DNA from: Spirochaetia bacterium UBA5763
GTDB taxonomy: Bacteria; Spirochaetota; UBA4802; UBA5550
Length of the DNA: 64,000 nt
Direction of reading: 5' to 3'
Assembly (NCBI GenBank): GCA_002418835.1
Contig: DIEX01000015.1
Span: 141,468 to 205,467 of the forward strand
Part shown: positions 25,522 through 34,456 of the stretch, one piece after another
Layout: each line of letters begins with the position of its first letter
How positions within the stretch are numbered: the stretch's first letter is position 1
Notes under the pieces: model-generated
Told to the model about the DNA's origin: nothing
Databases searched by the model: none
The model's input: only the letters and a program-made list of their open reading frames with translations
Translations under genes and position numbers: made by a program

Positions 25522-27258
25522 ATGAAGTGGTTTAATAATATCAAAGTAGCCTATAAAGTTCTGTTGTGCTGTCTGCTTCTAATTTCACTTTCAGTAATTA
25601 TAGTATTCTTTTCTGTCAGTTCCATGAAGGAGACTAAGGATACGGTTCAGGATTACAGAAATAACAGTGTCCTCTCAGTAATAACAATGGATGGTATTTC
25701 GAAGAATCTCCTTCAGGCCAGGGTAAATATGTTTGCCGCCACTGTTGCCGCAGAAAAGGGGGATATGAATGAAGTGAAAATCCGTGTCGAAGATACCGCA
25801 AAACTGAGAGAGGAAAACCTTAAACTCCTGGAACATGTAAAACAGCGGTCTAAAACTTCTGAAGAAAATGCGATTACTGAAAAATATATTCCGGTTTATA
25901 TGGAACTTGGTAAGAGTATGAACGGTTTTAATGAAGCCTTAAAATCGGGGAATAAAGCTGATATGGAACTCTATATGTCCAGGTGGCTGGAAAATTACAG
26001 GGTCGTCAGGGATTACATGGCGCAGCTTCATGAGCTTACACGCAAAAACGGCGCTGATAATATTAATGCTGAATATGCTGATATGGACAGAGTGATGCTG
26101 TATATGCTCGTGCTCCTTGTTTTTTCATTGCTGTCCGGCGGAGTAATCACAGTTCTTCTTTCGCGATCTGTTTCCGGTCCGGTGAAGAAGGGACTTGAAT
26201 TCGCCCAGAAAATGGCTGACGGTGATCTTACAGACAGGATAGAGCTTAATCAGAATGATGAACTGGGGATGCTCGCGAAAGCTCTGAATGCGGCTGCTGA
26301 CAATCTCGAAAAACTTGTATCAGAGGTGGGGGAATCTGTACAGAACCTTACCTACGCTGTTAATGATATATCAACAGGGAACCAGAACCTCTCGCAGCGG
26401 ACATCCGAGCAGGCATCATCACTTGAAGAGATAGCCTCAACACTGGAAGAGGCAACGGCATCCATAAGGATGAACTCCGACAATGCTGTTGAAGCAAATA
26501 AAATTGCAGACAATTCATCAAAGCTCGCTGTGGATGGCGGAAAGATTGTTGAGAACACAGTTACGTCAATTCATCAGATAAGCGAGTCAGGTAAAAAGAT
26601 TGGAGAGATAATTGTAGTTATAAACGAAATCGCATTCCAGACGAACCTCCTTGCGCTTAATGCAGCGGTTGAAGCTGCCAGGGCAGGGGAGCAGGGACGG
26701 GGCTTTGCTGTTGTGGCAGGTGAAGTGAGAAATCTCGCGCAGAGAGCAGGGAATTCAGCCAAGGAGATTGAAACACTTATCAAGGATTCACAGGAGAGAA
26801 TCGGCCAGGGTGCTGATTTTGCGAACCGGAGCGGTGAAGCCCTGAAGGAGATAATTGCTTCTGTCAAAGAGGTAAGCACAATCATCTCCGAGGTTACTGC
26901 CGCCACAGAGGAGCAGAAGCAGGGGATAGGCCAGATAAACACGGCAGTTATGGAGCTTGACACAATGACACAGCAGAACGCGGCGCTTGTTGAAGAGACT
27001 GCATCAGCCAGTGAGGAGATGTCGGGACAGGCGCAGGAACTCCTTCAGATGATGCACAGATTTAAAATCAGTGATGATAAACAGGTTACAGTGCGTAAAC
27101 CTGCTTATACACATGGTAAAGATGTCTCTGTGAAAACTGTTCAGAAGCAGAAACAGACTGTTGCTAACAAACCCGCTGCAACTCCGGCAAAAAAAGAGAA
27201 TATAAAGAATACTGCTGATGAATCAATATTTGAACAGGATGGTTTTGAGAAGTTCTGA
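25522..27258 (+). CDS. Methyl-accepting chemotaxis protein, Tar-like four-helix-bundle sensor
   Basis: Chemoreceptor of 578 residues. A short cytoplasmic start and transmembrane segment (about 13-33) precede an all-helical periplasmic domain of about 155 residues, which reads as a 4HB_MCP ligand domain. The second transmembrane segment (about 191-212), HAMP (GPVKKGLEFAQKMADGDL) and signalling domain follow. The tip is LLALNAAVEAARAGEQGRGF, so its class differs from the three other receptors here, which have NASIEAARAG. A flexible Lys/Thr/Pro-rich C-terminal tail (VRKPAYTHGKDVSVKTVQKQ) ends in DGFEKF. Such tails often tether adaptation enzymes, but no NWETF-like pentapeptide is seen. The hairpin at 27273-27303 lies just downstream but lacks a T-tract. 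Confidence 0.95.
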   Translation: MKWFNNIKVAYKVLLCCLLLISLSVIIVFFSVSSMKETKDTVQDYRNNSVLSVITMDGISKNLLQARVNMFAATVAAEKGDMNEVKIRVEDTAKLREENLKLLEHVKQRSKTSEENAITEKYIPVYMELGKSMNGFNEALKSGNKADMELYMSRWLENYRVVRDYMAQLHELTRKNGADNINAEYADMDRVMLYMLVLLVFSLLSGGVITVLLSRSVSGPVKKGLEFAQKMADGDLTDRIELNQNDELGMLAKALNAAADNLEKLVSEVGESVQNLTYAVNDISTGNQNLSQRTSEQASSLEEIASTLEEATASIRMNSDNAVEANKIADNSSKLAVDGGKIVENTVTSIHQISESGKKIGEIIVVINEIAFQTNLLALNAAVEAARAGEQGRGFAVVAGEVRNLAQRAGNSAKEIETLIKDSQERIGQGADFANRSGEALKEIIASVKEVSTIISEVTAATEEQKQGIGQINTAVMELDTMTQQNAALVEETASASEEMSGQAQELLQMMHRFKISDDKQVTVRKPAYTHGKDVSVKTVQKQKQTVANKPAATPAKKENIKNTADESIFEQDGFEKF

Positions 27259-27477
27259 AAACATTTTAAAAAACAGGGGAGGGGTGTTCTCTCCTCTCCC
27301 TGTATATCCCTTCAGTCACCGGGCGCTCAAATAATTGATAAAAGGTTTGTTTAGCCGGTTAAATCATTTTACATTTTCTTTATCTCCTTTTGCTGAAAAA
27401 GAGTTGTACTCCTTCCATTTTTTATTTGCAGTATGATTATAGTTCTTTCTATTAATAAATAAAGTGAGGAAGTTTTA

Positions 27478-28035
27478 ATGGTTAGTAAAATGGTTTGTCC
27501 ATGGTGGATGGGGTATCTTCTTGCCAATCCTGTCAGACGCCTGTTCCAGAGTCCTGAAAAAATCCTGGCGCCTTATATAAACAAAGGTGATAAGATACTT
27601 GAAATAGGTCCTGGTATGGGTTTTTTTTCAATCCCCATGGCGGCCATGACAGGGGAGAAGGGTAAAGTCTACTGTGTGGATGTTCAGCCGAAGATGCTCT
27701 CTGTTCTTGCGAAGAGGGGAAAAAAGGCAGGGGTAGGGAGTATTGTTGAAACAAGGCTTGCCGCTGCGCAATCTCTCAATATCAGCGATATATATGGCAG
27801 TATAGATTTTGTCCTGCTCTTTGCTGTTGTACATGAAGTGCCTGACCAGGGAGAACTTTTCAGTGAAGTTTACAGAGCTTTAAAGCCTGGTGGAAGGATG
27901 CTGATTTCGGAACCATCCGGTCATGTAACAACAAAAGGGTTTGCAGCAACAGTTGATATAGCACAGGACAAAGGATTCATCCGTGTGGAGGAGCCGAAGA
28001 TCCCCGGAGGAGTATCAGCTCTCTTCAACCGATAA
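27478..28035 (+). CDS. Class I SAM-dependent methyltransferase
   Basis: Small methyltransferase of 185 residues. Motif I is ILEIGPGMGFFSIPMA (about residues 39-54), motif post-I is VYCVDVQPKML, and the motif II-III region is IDFVLLFAVVHEVPD and EVYRALKPGGRMLISEP. This is the UbiE/Coq5-like or methyltransferase 11 fold. The N-terminal VCPWWMGYLLANPVRRL is typical of a group often found near metal or arsenic genes, but nothing of that kind is adjacent. The substrate is unknown. A GAGGAAG ribosome site lies before the ATG. The 3' end overlaps the convergent cyclase gene by 11 bases. Confidence 0.88.
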   Translation: MVSKMVCPWWMGYLLANPVRRLFQSPEKILAPYINKGDKILEIGPGMGFFSIPMAAMTGEKGKVYCVDVQPKMLSVLAKRGKKAGVGSIVETRLAAAQSLNISDIYGSIDFVLLFAVVHEVPDQGELFSEVYRALKPGGRMLISEPSGHVTTKGFAATVDIAQDKGFIRVEEPKIPGGVSALFNR

Positions 28036-28663
28036 CAGCCACTGCCCGAACAGGTGAACCGTCGCCCCCGGTAATATTAAGCGGGAATGCATGGAAGGTG
28101 AACTCTTCCCCTATAAGGAGATCTGTATCTTTCAGGTTTTCAATTATAATCATGTTCTTAGTAAAAAAAATATTGTGGTTCCTGTAATCAGGTGTACCAA
28201 CAGAATCTATGGAGATCATGTCGATACCTATACCTTTAAGGCTGAACCCGGTCAGCCATTCAGCAGCGTCATGTGAGAGCACAGGGTATCCGGTGAAGTA
28301 GCTGTCGCTCCAACTGTACCTGTGCCACCCTGAATGGAGTATCACGAAATCTGACCTTTCAATAAATTCTTTATAAGGTAAGAGTGTATTTATATCCACT
28401 GTATCGTAACTCAGTCGCGAAATATCAATACAGCAGGCTCTACCTGTGAAGCTGGAAATATCAAAGGAATCGATAGTCTTACCGCCATGTATCATGTGAG
28501 CAGGGACATCCAGATGGGTCCCTGCGTGAGAGCAGAAAGAGAGATGCTTTTCATTGTAGCCCTGCTTTTCCATTGTGGACTCCTGTGTGATCACAGGGGG
28601 TTCATCACCGGGGTAGACAGGTGTCGTGTTATCCAGGGGATGTGACAGGTCGATAATTTTCAT
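28025..28663 (-). CDS. Cyclase family protein (kynurenine formamidase-like)
   Basis: Metal-dependent hydrolase of the cyclase/KynB superfamily, 212 residues. The diagnostic HAGTHLDVPAHM (residues about 46-57) supplies the metal-binding His and Asp residues. It starts with MKIIDLSHPLDNTTPVYPGD, as expected for the family, and GIGIDMISIDSVGTPDYRNHN is the second conserved block. Members hydrolyse N-formylkynurenine or related amides and isatin. No kynurenine pathway genes are present, so the substrate cannot be stated. Monocistronic, convergent with the methyltransferase. Confidence 0.9.
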   Translation of the reverse strand: MKIIDLSHPLDNTTPVYPGDEPPVITQESTMEKQGYNEKHLSFCSHAGTHLDVPAHMIHGGKTIDSFDISSFTGRACCIDISRLSYDTVDINTLLPYKEFIERSDFVILHSGWHRYSWSDSYFTGYPVLSHDAAEWLTGFSLKGIGIDMISIDSVGTPDYRNHNIFFTKNMIIIENLKDTDLLIGEEFTFHAFPLNITGGDGSPVRAVAVIG

Positions 28664-28765
28664 AGCTGCATCCGGGTATTTATGGCTGTTTAATAGAGTT
28701 TACCGTTTGCTTACCCTTAAGTCAAGGTGATTTTTATTGTCCGGTCAAATAATAGCAGGCCGATT

Positions 28766-29836
28766 TTACTCCTCGTGGCCGCTGATAATTTCCCTGTAGC
28801 GCTGTGTACTTTTTTTATGTTTGCGGGAGAACCTTATTCTGTAAAGCCTGACTCCTGCAAGCTCTGTCTCCTCAATATCATCGTGAATAATGTCTATGTG
28901 CGTCATTATAAGTTTTTTAAGCATCTTCCAGTTATCAAGGGAGTGCATGTATATGGTGAAGTTTTCGAATGAGCCTTCATATTTTTCAAGGGGGGAGTAT
29001 CCGGTAAGAATGGCTTTCCCGATTTTACTGCTGTACTCCTCTTCGTCGAGGCCGAACTCCCTTGTGAAAAGAGATATACGCATAAGTCTGTTGGAGTAGA
29101 ATCCCGGCTCAATATCGTAGAAATAGGGGATAAACTGCTCAACATCAATGAGGTCCGATTCCGCAGTGACAAATTTGATCGCTTTGTCTCCGTTTGTTCT
29201 TTTGAATATGATACCCTCCCGTCTGCTGCTGTTCAGATTCAGAACAATGTCTTTTATCCTGCCGAAATCCTTAACTCTGAATTTTCCGAAGGAGTGAACC
29301 TGCGGCAGTTTAAGATCGCTCAGTATGCTGTACCGCTCTTCCGGGTGCATCAGTTTTCCGCTGGGCATCATGATGTCAAAGCAGAAGAAAGACATTCCGG
29401 CAGGTAGTGCAGGGTCACGCTTGGAGTTGTAGGGGTTATCGCCGAGGAATTCGGCGCAGAGAATCCTGTCAGGGTACATTTCGAAAAAGTCATCAATCCG
29501 GTACCTCCCCATCCAGTGGTGTACCCATTCAGTGGAGAAGGGGCAGATTATCCCTCCCCGTGTGACCGCAATGATCCTGCTGTGGTGTTTCAGTATCCTT
29601 ACATTGTAACCGTCAAGTTTCTCCTCGGCATAGAACCAGTCGTTTCCGAAAAATCTTTTTATCCCCTCCTTCAGTCTGTACACCCTGAATATGTGAGGGT
29701 AGTCGTTAACCATACGCCTGTTGTTTCTGTCATCGAAGAGTATTGCAGTGCCCCGTGAGATCTCACCCTCTTTGTCCCTGTACCTGGCGTAACGGATATC
29801 CTCATACTCAAGGTATTCAAGGGGATCTGTTTTCAT
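28766..29836 (-). CDS. ATP-dependent RNA ligase, archaeal Pab1020 type
   Basis: Nucleotidyltransferase-fold RNA ligase of 356 residues. Motif I EEKLDGYNVRI gives the adenylated lysine (about residue 97), later motifs are LCAEFLGDNPYN, FFCFDIM, REGIIFKRTNGDKAIKFV (motifs IV and V). It belongs to the TIGR01209-like family first described in archaea, which can circularise or seal RNA. The C-terminal region (GLDEEEYSSKIGKAILTGY) is the family dimerisation part. Its start overlaps the stop of the partner gene by ATGA. The pair recurs as a unit in archaea and a few bacteria. No tRNA-splicing or RNA repair neighbours occur, so the RNA substrate is unknown. Confidence 0.92.
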   Translation of the reverse strand: MKTDPLEYLEYEDIRYARYRDKEGEISRGTAILFDDRNNRRMVNDYPHIFRVYRLKEGIKRFFGNDWFYAEEKLDGYNVRILKHHSRIIAVTRGGIICPFSTEWVHHWMGRYRIDDFFEMYPDRILCAEFLGDNPYNSKRDPALPAGMSFFCFDIMMPSGKLMHPEERYSILSDLKLPQVHSFGKFRVKDFGRIKDIVLNLNSSRREGIIFKRTNGDKAIKFVTAESDLIDVEQFIPYFYDIEPGFYSNRLMRISLFTREFGLDEEEYSSKIGKAILTGYSPLEKYEGSFENFTIYMHSLDNWKMLKKLIMTHIDIIHDDIEETELAGVRLYRIRFSRKHKKSTQRYREIISGHEE

Positions 29837-30387
29837 GGACCCTCCGGCGCGCCGAATTTAATTATAAAATCCTTTGAGGAGAAGACTTCAATACCCAGCG
29901 AATCAGCCATGTTAAGTATCCCTTCATCAGCAGAGAGTATTGTCCCGCTGATCTCCTTTGCAAGGAGCACCACATCAAGATCCTCAACGCTGTCAATTAT
30001 CCCTGAACGCATTGCAGCGCGGTATTCATTCCGTATCCGTCTGATATTATCCGCTGTCTTTGAACTTTCGATTGCCTCTTCAGCTATACGGAGCCCCTTG
30101 TTTATCCTTACCCGGATATCTGATATGAATGTATGAAATATTGCAGCAGGGAACTGCATGCTGTAAAGGTCGGGGCCCCTGATTACTGCAATTTTCCTCA
30201 GTTTAAGCTGCGCGCCTTCAGGTGCAAAGTGTGAAAGTTCCCTGAATATTGAAGATGGAATATATACATTTATTCCGTGCTCCTTTGCAATAGTTATAAA
30301 ATTGTCAACGGCAGTTTCAATATTGTCGCCGAAATCGGATTGTGTAAGGGGGTTAACAAAAGTGCTGGTGTCGATTACAATTTTCAT
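29833..30387 (-). CDS. RNA ligase partner protein, PIN-like
   Basis: Protein of 184 residues of the UPF0278/TIGR03875-like family, known as the partner of archaeal-type RNA ligase. It starts MKIVIDTSTFVNPLTQSDFG, where the Asp and following Thr/Ser resemble a PIN-nuclease first strand. Later acidic residues (SVEDLDVVLLAKE and LSADEGIL) complete a PIN-like active site. It could trim RNA ends before joining. It is translated just ahead of the ligase with a 4-base overlap. Both genes are well kept, and the operon is probably functional. Biochemistry of the partner is not known to me. Confidence 0.88.
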   Translation of the reverse strand: MKIVIDTSTFVNPLTQSDFGDNIETAVDNFITIAKEHGINVYIPSSIFRELSHFAPEGAQLKLRKIAVIRGPDLYSMQFPAAIFHTFISDIRVRINKGLRIAEEAIESSKTADNIRRIRNEYRAAMRSGIIDSVEDLDVVLLAKEISGTILSADEGILNMADSLGIEVFSSKDFIIKFGAPEGP

Positions 30388-30539
30388 CGCGGTCTCTGCT
30401 CCCTGTTAGTATTATACTAAAAGAGAGAGCTTATTTCAATAGTCAGCAGGAGAAAACCAGGCCCGGATTAATATTTATGTTTTGTCATCGTATATTGGAT
30501 TTAATAAAATTAAAGTCAAAACGATATTTTTTGTATCAT

Positions 30540-30585
30540 CAAGATTCCGGCATTCCGTTATCACTCCAGCCGGAATGACATCCGT
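30540..30585. repeat. Short CCGG-type intergenic palindrome
   Basis: ATTCCGGCATTCCGTTATCAC and AGCCGGAATGACAT form an imperfect hairpin. It matches the inner arms of the dispersed repeats at 23686 and 32846. Likely a solo fragment of that family. Confidence 0.6.
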
Positions 30586-30638
30586 GTAACTTGATTTTTG
30601 CATATTGCACTAAAAAACATATTCCCCCCGCAGGGATG

Positions 30639-32186
30639 CTACTTATTCCTTTTCAGAACCTCATTCAGGTCAACCGCTGAATCTGAGAGGTCTATGGCCA
30701 GTACATTGATCTCCTCAGCTCCTGCTGCAAGTGACTGTGTGGATTCATTGATTACAGATATGGATTTGGTAATCTCCTCCATGGCGAATTTCAGTTCCTG
30801 CATGGAACTTTTTATCTCCTCCGAACCTTTAAGAACAACGGACGCGTTCTCCTGCAGTTCCCCGTTCATGGTGAGGTCCATCTCTGAAATTCTGTTTACT
30901 TCAGTCACAATATCACCGAAAGTTGAGGCAACTTTAAGAACCTCCTCTGATGATTCGTTTACCTGTGCAAGGGTGTTATTTGTCATCTGCATCTCTTTTT
31001 CGGTAGTAGTTACAAGGGCAGTGATCTCTTTGGCATTTATCTGGGTCTTCTCCGCAAGTTTCCCCACTTCGTCCGCGACAACAGCAAACCCCTTTCCGTG
31101 ATCACCGGCTCTCGCTGCTTCAATAGAGGCATTGAGAGAGAGGAGGTTTATCTGGTCTGATATTTCATTTATCAGGGTTGTGGCTTCACTCACTTTGCGG
31201 GTGCTCACCATGGCGTTGTCCATTGCCATGCGGCATTTCTGTACTGCTTCGATAGCCCCGTTGATAAGTTTGTGGAGGTCATCTTTAAGTCCCAGGGCCC
31301 GCCCCATGTTCTCCCTGCCGGTTGATACAAGTTCAAACATCTTTTTGAGATGATCTATCAGTATGACAATTTTGTCGGTCTGTTTTACTGTCATGTCAGC
31401 AGCGCCGTCTGATGAAGCCGCAATCTCCTCAAGGGTTGATGTGATCTCCTCAACGCTTGCAGCCTGAGATTGTGCATTGTCCGAAAATGATGCCGCGTTA
31501 GAAGAAAGAGCGGATGTTGTAGCTCCGAGAATTGTTGCCACATCTGTGCATGTCTTTACTATGTCTTTAATCTCATCCAGGTATATCTGCAGCTCCGCGT
31601 TTTTTTTCTCTGTTTCATTCAGTGTTGTCCGTACAATTCTGAATATCAGTATACACAGAACTGAAATATAGAAGGAGACAATTGAAAAATGAATAATTGT
31701 TGTCGCTTGCTTATCCGCAGGTATAATGGCGCCTGATGTCAGAACAACAGCAATGCCTGCTGCTATTACAGCCGCTGTTATCAGTATAATAGTCAGCCTG
31801 TTGCCATAGAGAGATGCCATTACTATAAAAATTAACAGGTAAAGCATGTAGATGAACTTCCCTGTAAGTGTGCTGACAAGATATGCCTGTGCTGCAACAA
31901 GCACCAGCGGGAGGAGTATCCCCAGATATGTTGCTGCCGTGTAAGCTCCAAGTTTAAGTATTATAAGCGACAGGACGAATCCTGATATAATTACTGTCAT
32001 ACTTGCATTATAAAACAGGGTGGCGGCATGTGGAGAGAAGATGTTTGTACTGGCCATCGAAATCAGAATAAGCCCGATGAAAATTGACTGCATCCACATG
32101 AAAACTGCGGCCCGCTGCTGAAGCATGAAGGATGAGTTTTCATATTTTTTCAGGAAAAAGCTGCTCATTAAACCGGCTATATTCAC
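30639..32186 (-). CDS. Chemoreceptor-like protein with six-helix membrane domain
   Basis: Protein of 515 residues. The N-terminal 190 residues form a compact set of about six hydrophobic helices with very short loops and no periplasmic domain, so any signal would be sensed in the membrane or by a partner. No HAMP domain is clear. A signalling coiled coil follows from about 200 to the end, with the tip LLSLNASIEAARAGDHGKGF (Asp replaces the Glu seen in the two large receptors). Monocistronic on the minus strand. Similar receptors without a sensor loop are found in spirochaetes and clostridia. Its partner kinase is elsewhere. Confidence 0.9.
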   Translation of the reverse strand: MNIAGLMSSFFLKKYENSSFMLQQRAAVFMWMQSIFIGLILISMASTNIFSPHAATLFYNASMTVIISGFVLSLIILKLGAYTAATYLGILLPLVLVAAQAYLVSTLTGKFIYMLYLLIFIVMASLYGNRLTIILITAAVIAAGIAVVLTSGAIIPADKQATTIIHFSIVSFYISVLCILIFRIVRTTLNETEKKNAELQIYLDEIKDIVKTCTDVATILGATTSALSSNAASFSDNAQSQAASVEEITSTLEEIAASSDGAADMTVKQTDKIVILIDHLKKMFELVSTGRENMGRALGLKDDLHKLINGAIEAVQKCRMAMDNAMVSTRKVSEATTLINEISDQINLLSLNASIEAARAGDHGKGFAVVADEVGKLAEKTQINAKEITALVTTTEKEMQMTNNTLAQVNESSEEVLKVASTFGDIVTEVNRISEMDLTMNGELQENASVVLKGSEEIKSSMQELKFAMEEITKSISVINESTQSLAAGAEEINVLAIDLSDSAVDLNEVLKRNK

Positions 32187-32324
32187 ATTATCCCCCGGAT
32201 TTTTTTATAAAAATACAAATACTAAGATAGTCAATTTATTACCTTTCGGCAATACAGAATTGCGTTTTAAAAACGGATGTGTTTAAAGCGGGTGAGGATC
32301 GGTTTGTTCCCTATCCTGAAGCGT

Positions 32325-32804
32325 TTATGCTTCAGGATCTTTTTCGGCAAAAACAGCAATTCTTGAAGAGACTCCCCGTATAATGCGTACACGGTCATTC
32401 TCCTGAAATTCATTGCAGAATTTTACGTCAATATGGATCTTCGCGCGATCAAGGTGAAGCTCTTTAAGCGTAAGACCTCTTTTCTTTTCAGTTTTAATTT
32501 TTGTCACGATACCTGTAACTATCTGAACCCGTTCAGATTCAATATCTGAAATAAGCTGAGATCCTTTATTAAAAGCTGAGAAGATAAAAGGGAAGGTGAG
32601 AACTGACATTATTGCTATTGTTATTGTAAGATCAATTTTCTGTGATCTGCCGCTGGCATAGGATCCAATGATTAATATTCCAACTATAAGATCACCAAGA
32701 ACAAATAACCACCCCTTACGTTTGTAAACCTTCGCTATTGTACGGAATCTTTCAGCATAAAGGGCTTTATCTTCACCTTCAGGAATGTCTATACGTTCAT
32801 TCAT
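32325..32804 (-). CDS. Small membrane protein, two transmembrane helices
   Basis: Protein of 159 residues that I do not recognise. Two close hydrophobic helices at about 33-50 and 58-78 (GWLFVLGDLIVGILIIGSYA and LTITIAIMSVLTFPFIFSAF) are followed by a cytoplasmic C-terminal domain of about 75 residues rich in beta pattern (VQIVTGIVTKIKTEKKRG, then DVKFCNEFQENDRVRIIRG). The layout resembles small proteins with an NfeD- or SH3-like C-terminal barrel, but I cannot confirm that. The start follows CGGGGGAAATTAATT. Confidence 0.65.
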   Translation of the reverse strand: MNERIDIPEGEDKALYAERFRTIAKVYKRKGWLFVLGDLIVGILIIGSYASGRSQKIDLTITIAIMSVLTFPFIFSAFNKGSQLISDIESERVQIVTGIVTKIKTEKKRGLTLKELHLDRAKIHIDVKFCNEFQENDRVRIIRGVSSRIAVFAEKDPEA

Positions 32805-32845
32805 AATTAATTTCCCCCGGGGTAAAAAATTGAAATCGAGTTATT

Positions 32846-32993
32846 TATAGCATTTCACGAAATAATTAGCCTTCTGTCATTCCGGCCGTAGTGATAACGA
32901 AGTGCCGGAATCTCATAAAACTGGTACTATGAGATTCCCGCCTTCGCGGGAATGACGAAAAGTGAACTATTTCAAACGTTAACCGCTATAATT
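32846..32993. repeat. TATAGC-family dispersed repeat, copy B (most complete)
   Basis: About 148 bases with imperfect inverted ends: TATAGCATTTCACGAAATAA on the left, and on the right the complement of TATAGCGGTTAACGTTTG. Inside are the hairpin arms TCATTCCGG...CCGGAATCTCAT and GAGATTCCCGCC...GCGGGAATGACG. Close to 23686-23815 over the left two thirds. No ORF; MITE-like. Confidence 0.85.
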
Positions 32994-33325
32994 AAACAAA
33001 GTGTTTCTAAATGTGTATTTATAAGTTTAACATTAATGCTTATTCTTTATATAGAAGACCTGCTAAAATTCAAAAAGACATCTATCTCTTTTTAATGTGA
33101 GATGAATTTTTTCAACATGTATAATAATACAAAAGAGATTTCATCGTGTCAAGGAATATCATGCCGCAGGGATGTAACCTGCATAAAATTATTTAAGGAT
33201 GCGGCACAATTCTGTATCGGGCTGTCAATAAGAGGGGTGAATATTCTCCATAATCAGATTAACTTGATTCCTCCCCTGTGTACAGATATATTAATATCAG
33301 ATACTGCCGGGTAAGGAGGTTCGGT
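32994..33325. other. Intergenic region without recognised genes
   Basis: About 330 bases of A+T-rich DNA after the dispersed repeat. A 70-codon frame overlapping 33102-33314 has no ribosome site and is not called. The strong AAGGAGG at 33313-33319 belongs to the next gene. Confidence 0.4.
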
Positions 33326-33685
33326 ATGGGTATTACAAGGTCATTGTCATCAGAAGCAAGAGATGTTGCGCACTCTTTCAGGAAGCAGATAAACCTTTCT
33401 GAAGACAGGGTGGATCTTATGAACCACTTTTCAATTGCTGCACTTGAAATTGTGCGGAAAAGCATCAGCAATGATGCGGATCTGAGAATGGATGATATTA
33501 CTCTTGATATTGATTCTCCAAAAGGGGTGCATTACAGTGACAGATTAAACTCCATCCCTGAATTCAGGGAACTTTTAAACGGAACAGACCTGGAATCGCA
33601 GATAACACATCTTGCTGAAGCGGCAAAACACAGGTGTAAACATCTGGCAAAACACAGGGAGAAAACAAACCGGAAGATACGGTAA
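33326..33685 (+). CDS. Hypothetical protein, about 119 residues
   Basis: Not recognised. I start it at MGITRSLSSEARDV because AAGGAGG lies seven bases before that ATG; a longer frame starts upstream without such a site. It is a hydrophilic, helical protein with no signal or membrane segment and a very basic C-terminus with paired His and Cys (HLAEAAKHRCKHLAKHREKTNR). The mid region has a beta-like DDITLDIDSPKGVHYSDRL. Convergent with the HAD gene. The strong ribosome site is the best sign it is expressed. Confidence 0.65.
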   Translation: MGITRSLSSEARDVAHSFRKQINLSEDRVDLMNHFSIAALEIVRKSISNDADLRMDDITLDIDSPKGVHYSDRLNSIPEFRELLNGTDLESQITHLAEAAKHRCKHLAKHREKTNRKIR

Positions 33686-33729
33686 GGTAGTTAAAAAAAT
33701 CCGGTAGCATAAAATGACGTTGAGATCCT

Positions 33730-34380
33730 TCAGAACATCTCCAGGAGATCAACAGGATTTTCGAATACCTTCAGGGCACCGTGGGATATAAGCTCCTCCC
33801 CATCTCTGAATCCCCATAGTGCCCCTGCAGGGTACATCCCCGCGCTTATTGCTGCAGTCATGTCCGAGCCTGAATCTCCGAGACAGAGTATATCCCCAGG
33901 GGTGATATTCATAATTTGCGATATTTCAAAGAGCCCCGCAGGATCAGGTTTTCGCGGCACGCCGTCGCGTTCACCAAATACAGCCTCGAACCTCCATCTG
34001 CCGAGGTATTTTTTTACCACAAGCTGTGTAAGCTGATCCACCTTGTTTGAAAGAATCGCGGCCTTTATCTGTTTACGGCTCAGAGCATCAAGCAGAATAT
34101 CAATACCTTCATATGGCCGGGTCTTTTTGTCCCATCTCCGGCCGTACTCCTCAAACATGGCTGTGAAGCATTGCTCTATTTTTTCTTCATTCCTCAGTTC
34201 AGGTGGAAGTGCGGATGTTACAAGGTTTCTCATCCCTCTCCCCACCAGGATCTTATAATTACCAAGGGGATGAACAGGTAAAGACATACTCTCAAGTACC
34301 GAGTTCATGGAGTCTGCCAGGTCTTCAAGTGTGTCAAGTAAGGTGCCGTCAAGGTCAAAAATTACTGCTTTAAAGTTCAT
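33730..34380 (-). CDS. HAD-family phosphatase, phosphoglycolate phosphatase-like
   Basis: Haloacid dehalogenase superfamily hydrolase of 216 residues. Motif I is FDLDGTLLDT with nucleophile Asp9 and acid Asp11. Motif II is AAILSNK (about residue 114), motif III Lys is in PRKPDPAGL, and motif IV is LGDSGSDM. The alpha-helical C1 cap lies between motifs I and II. Close to Gph, which clears 2-phosphoglycolate, but HAD enzymes are broad, so the substrate is tentative. Confidence 0.88.
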   Translation of the reverse strand: MNFKAVIFDLDGTLLDTLEDLADSMNSVLESMSLPVHPLGNYKILVGRGMRNLVTSALPPELRNEEKIEQCFTAMFEEYGRRWDKKTRPYEGIDILLDALSRKQIKAAILSNKVDQLTQLVVKKYLGRWRFEAVFGERDGVPRKPDPAGLFEISQIMNITPGDILCLGDSGSDMTAAISAGMYPAGALWGFRDGEELISHGALKVFENPVDLLEMF

Positions 34381-34456
34381 TTTTTATTTTTTTCCATGTT
34401 GAATTTCTTTACATATTCCGGAACTATTGCTATTGAGGAAAGTATTTTTTTACCGG

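Noticed and set aside
27273..27303. Terminator after the third chemoreceptor gene
   Set aside because: A hairpin (ACAGGGGAGG with CCTCTCCCTGT) is present but imperfect. On the plus strand no T-tract follows; the T-tract is on the minus strand, where no gene needs it. Not listed as a feature.
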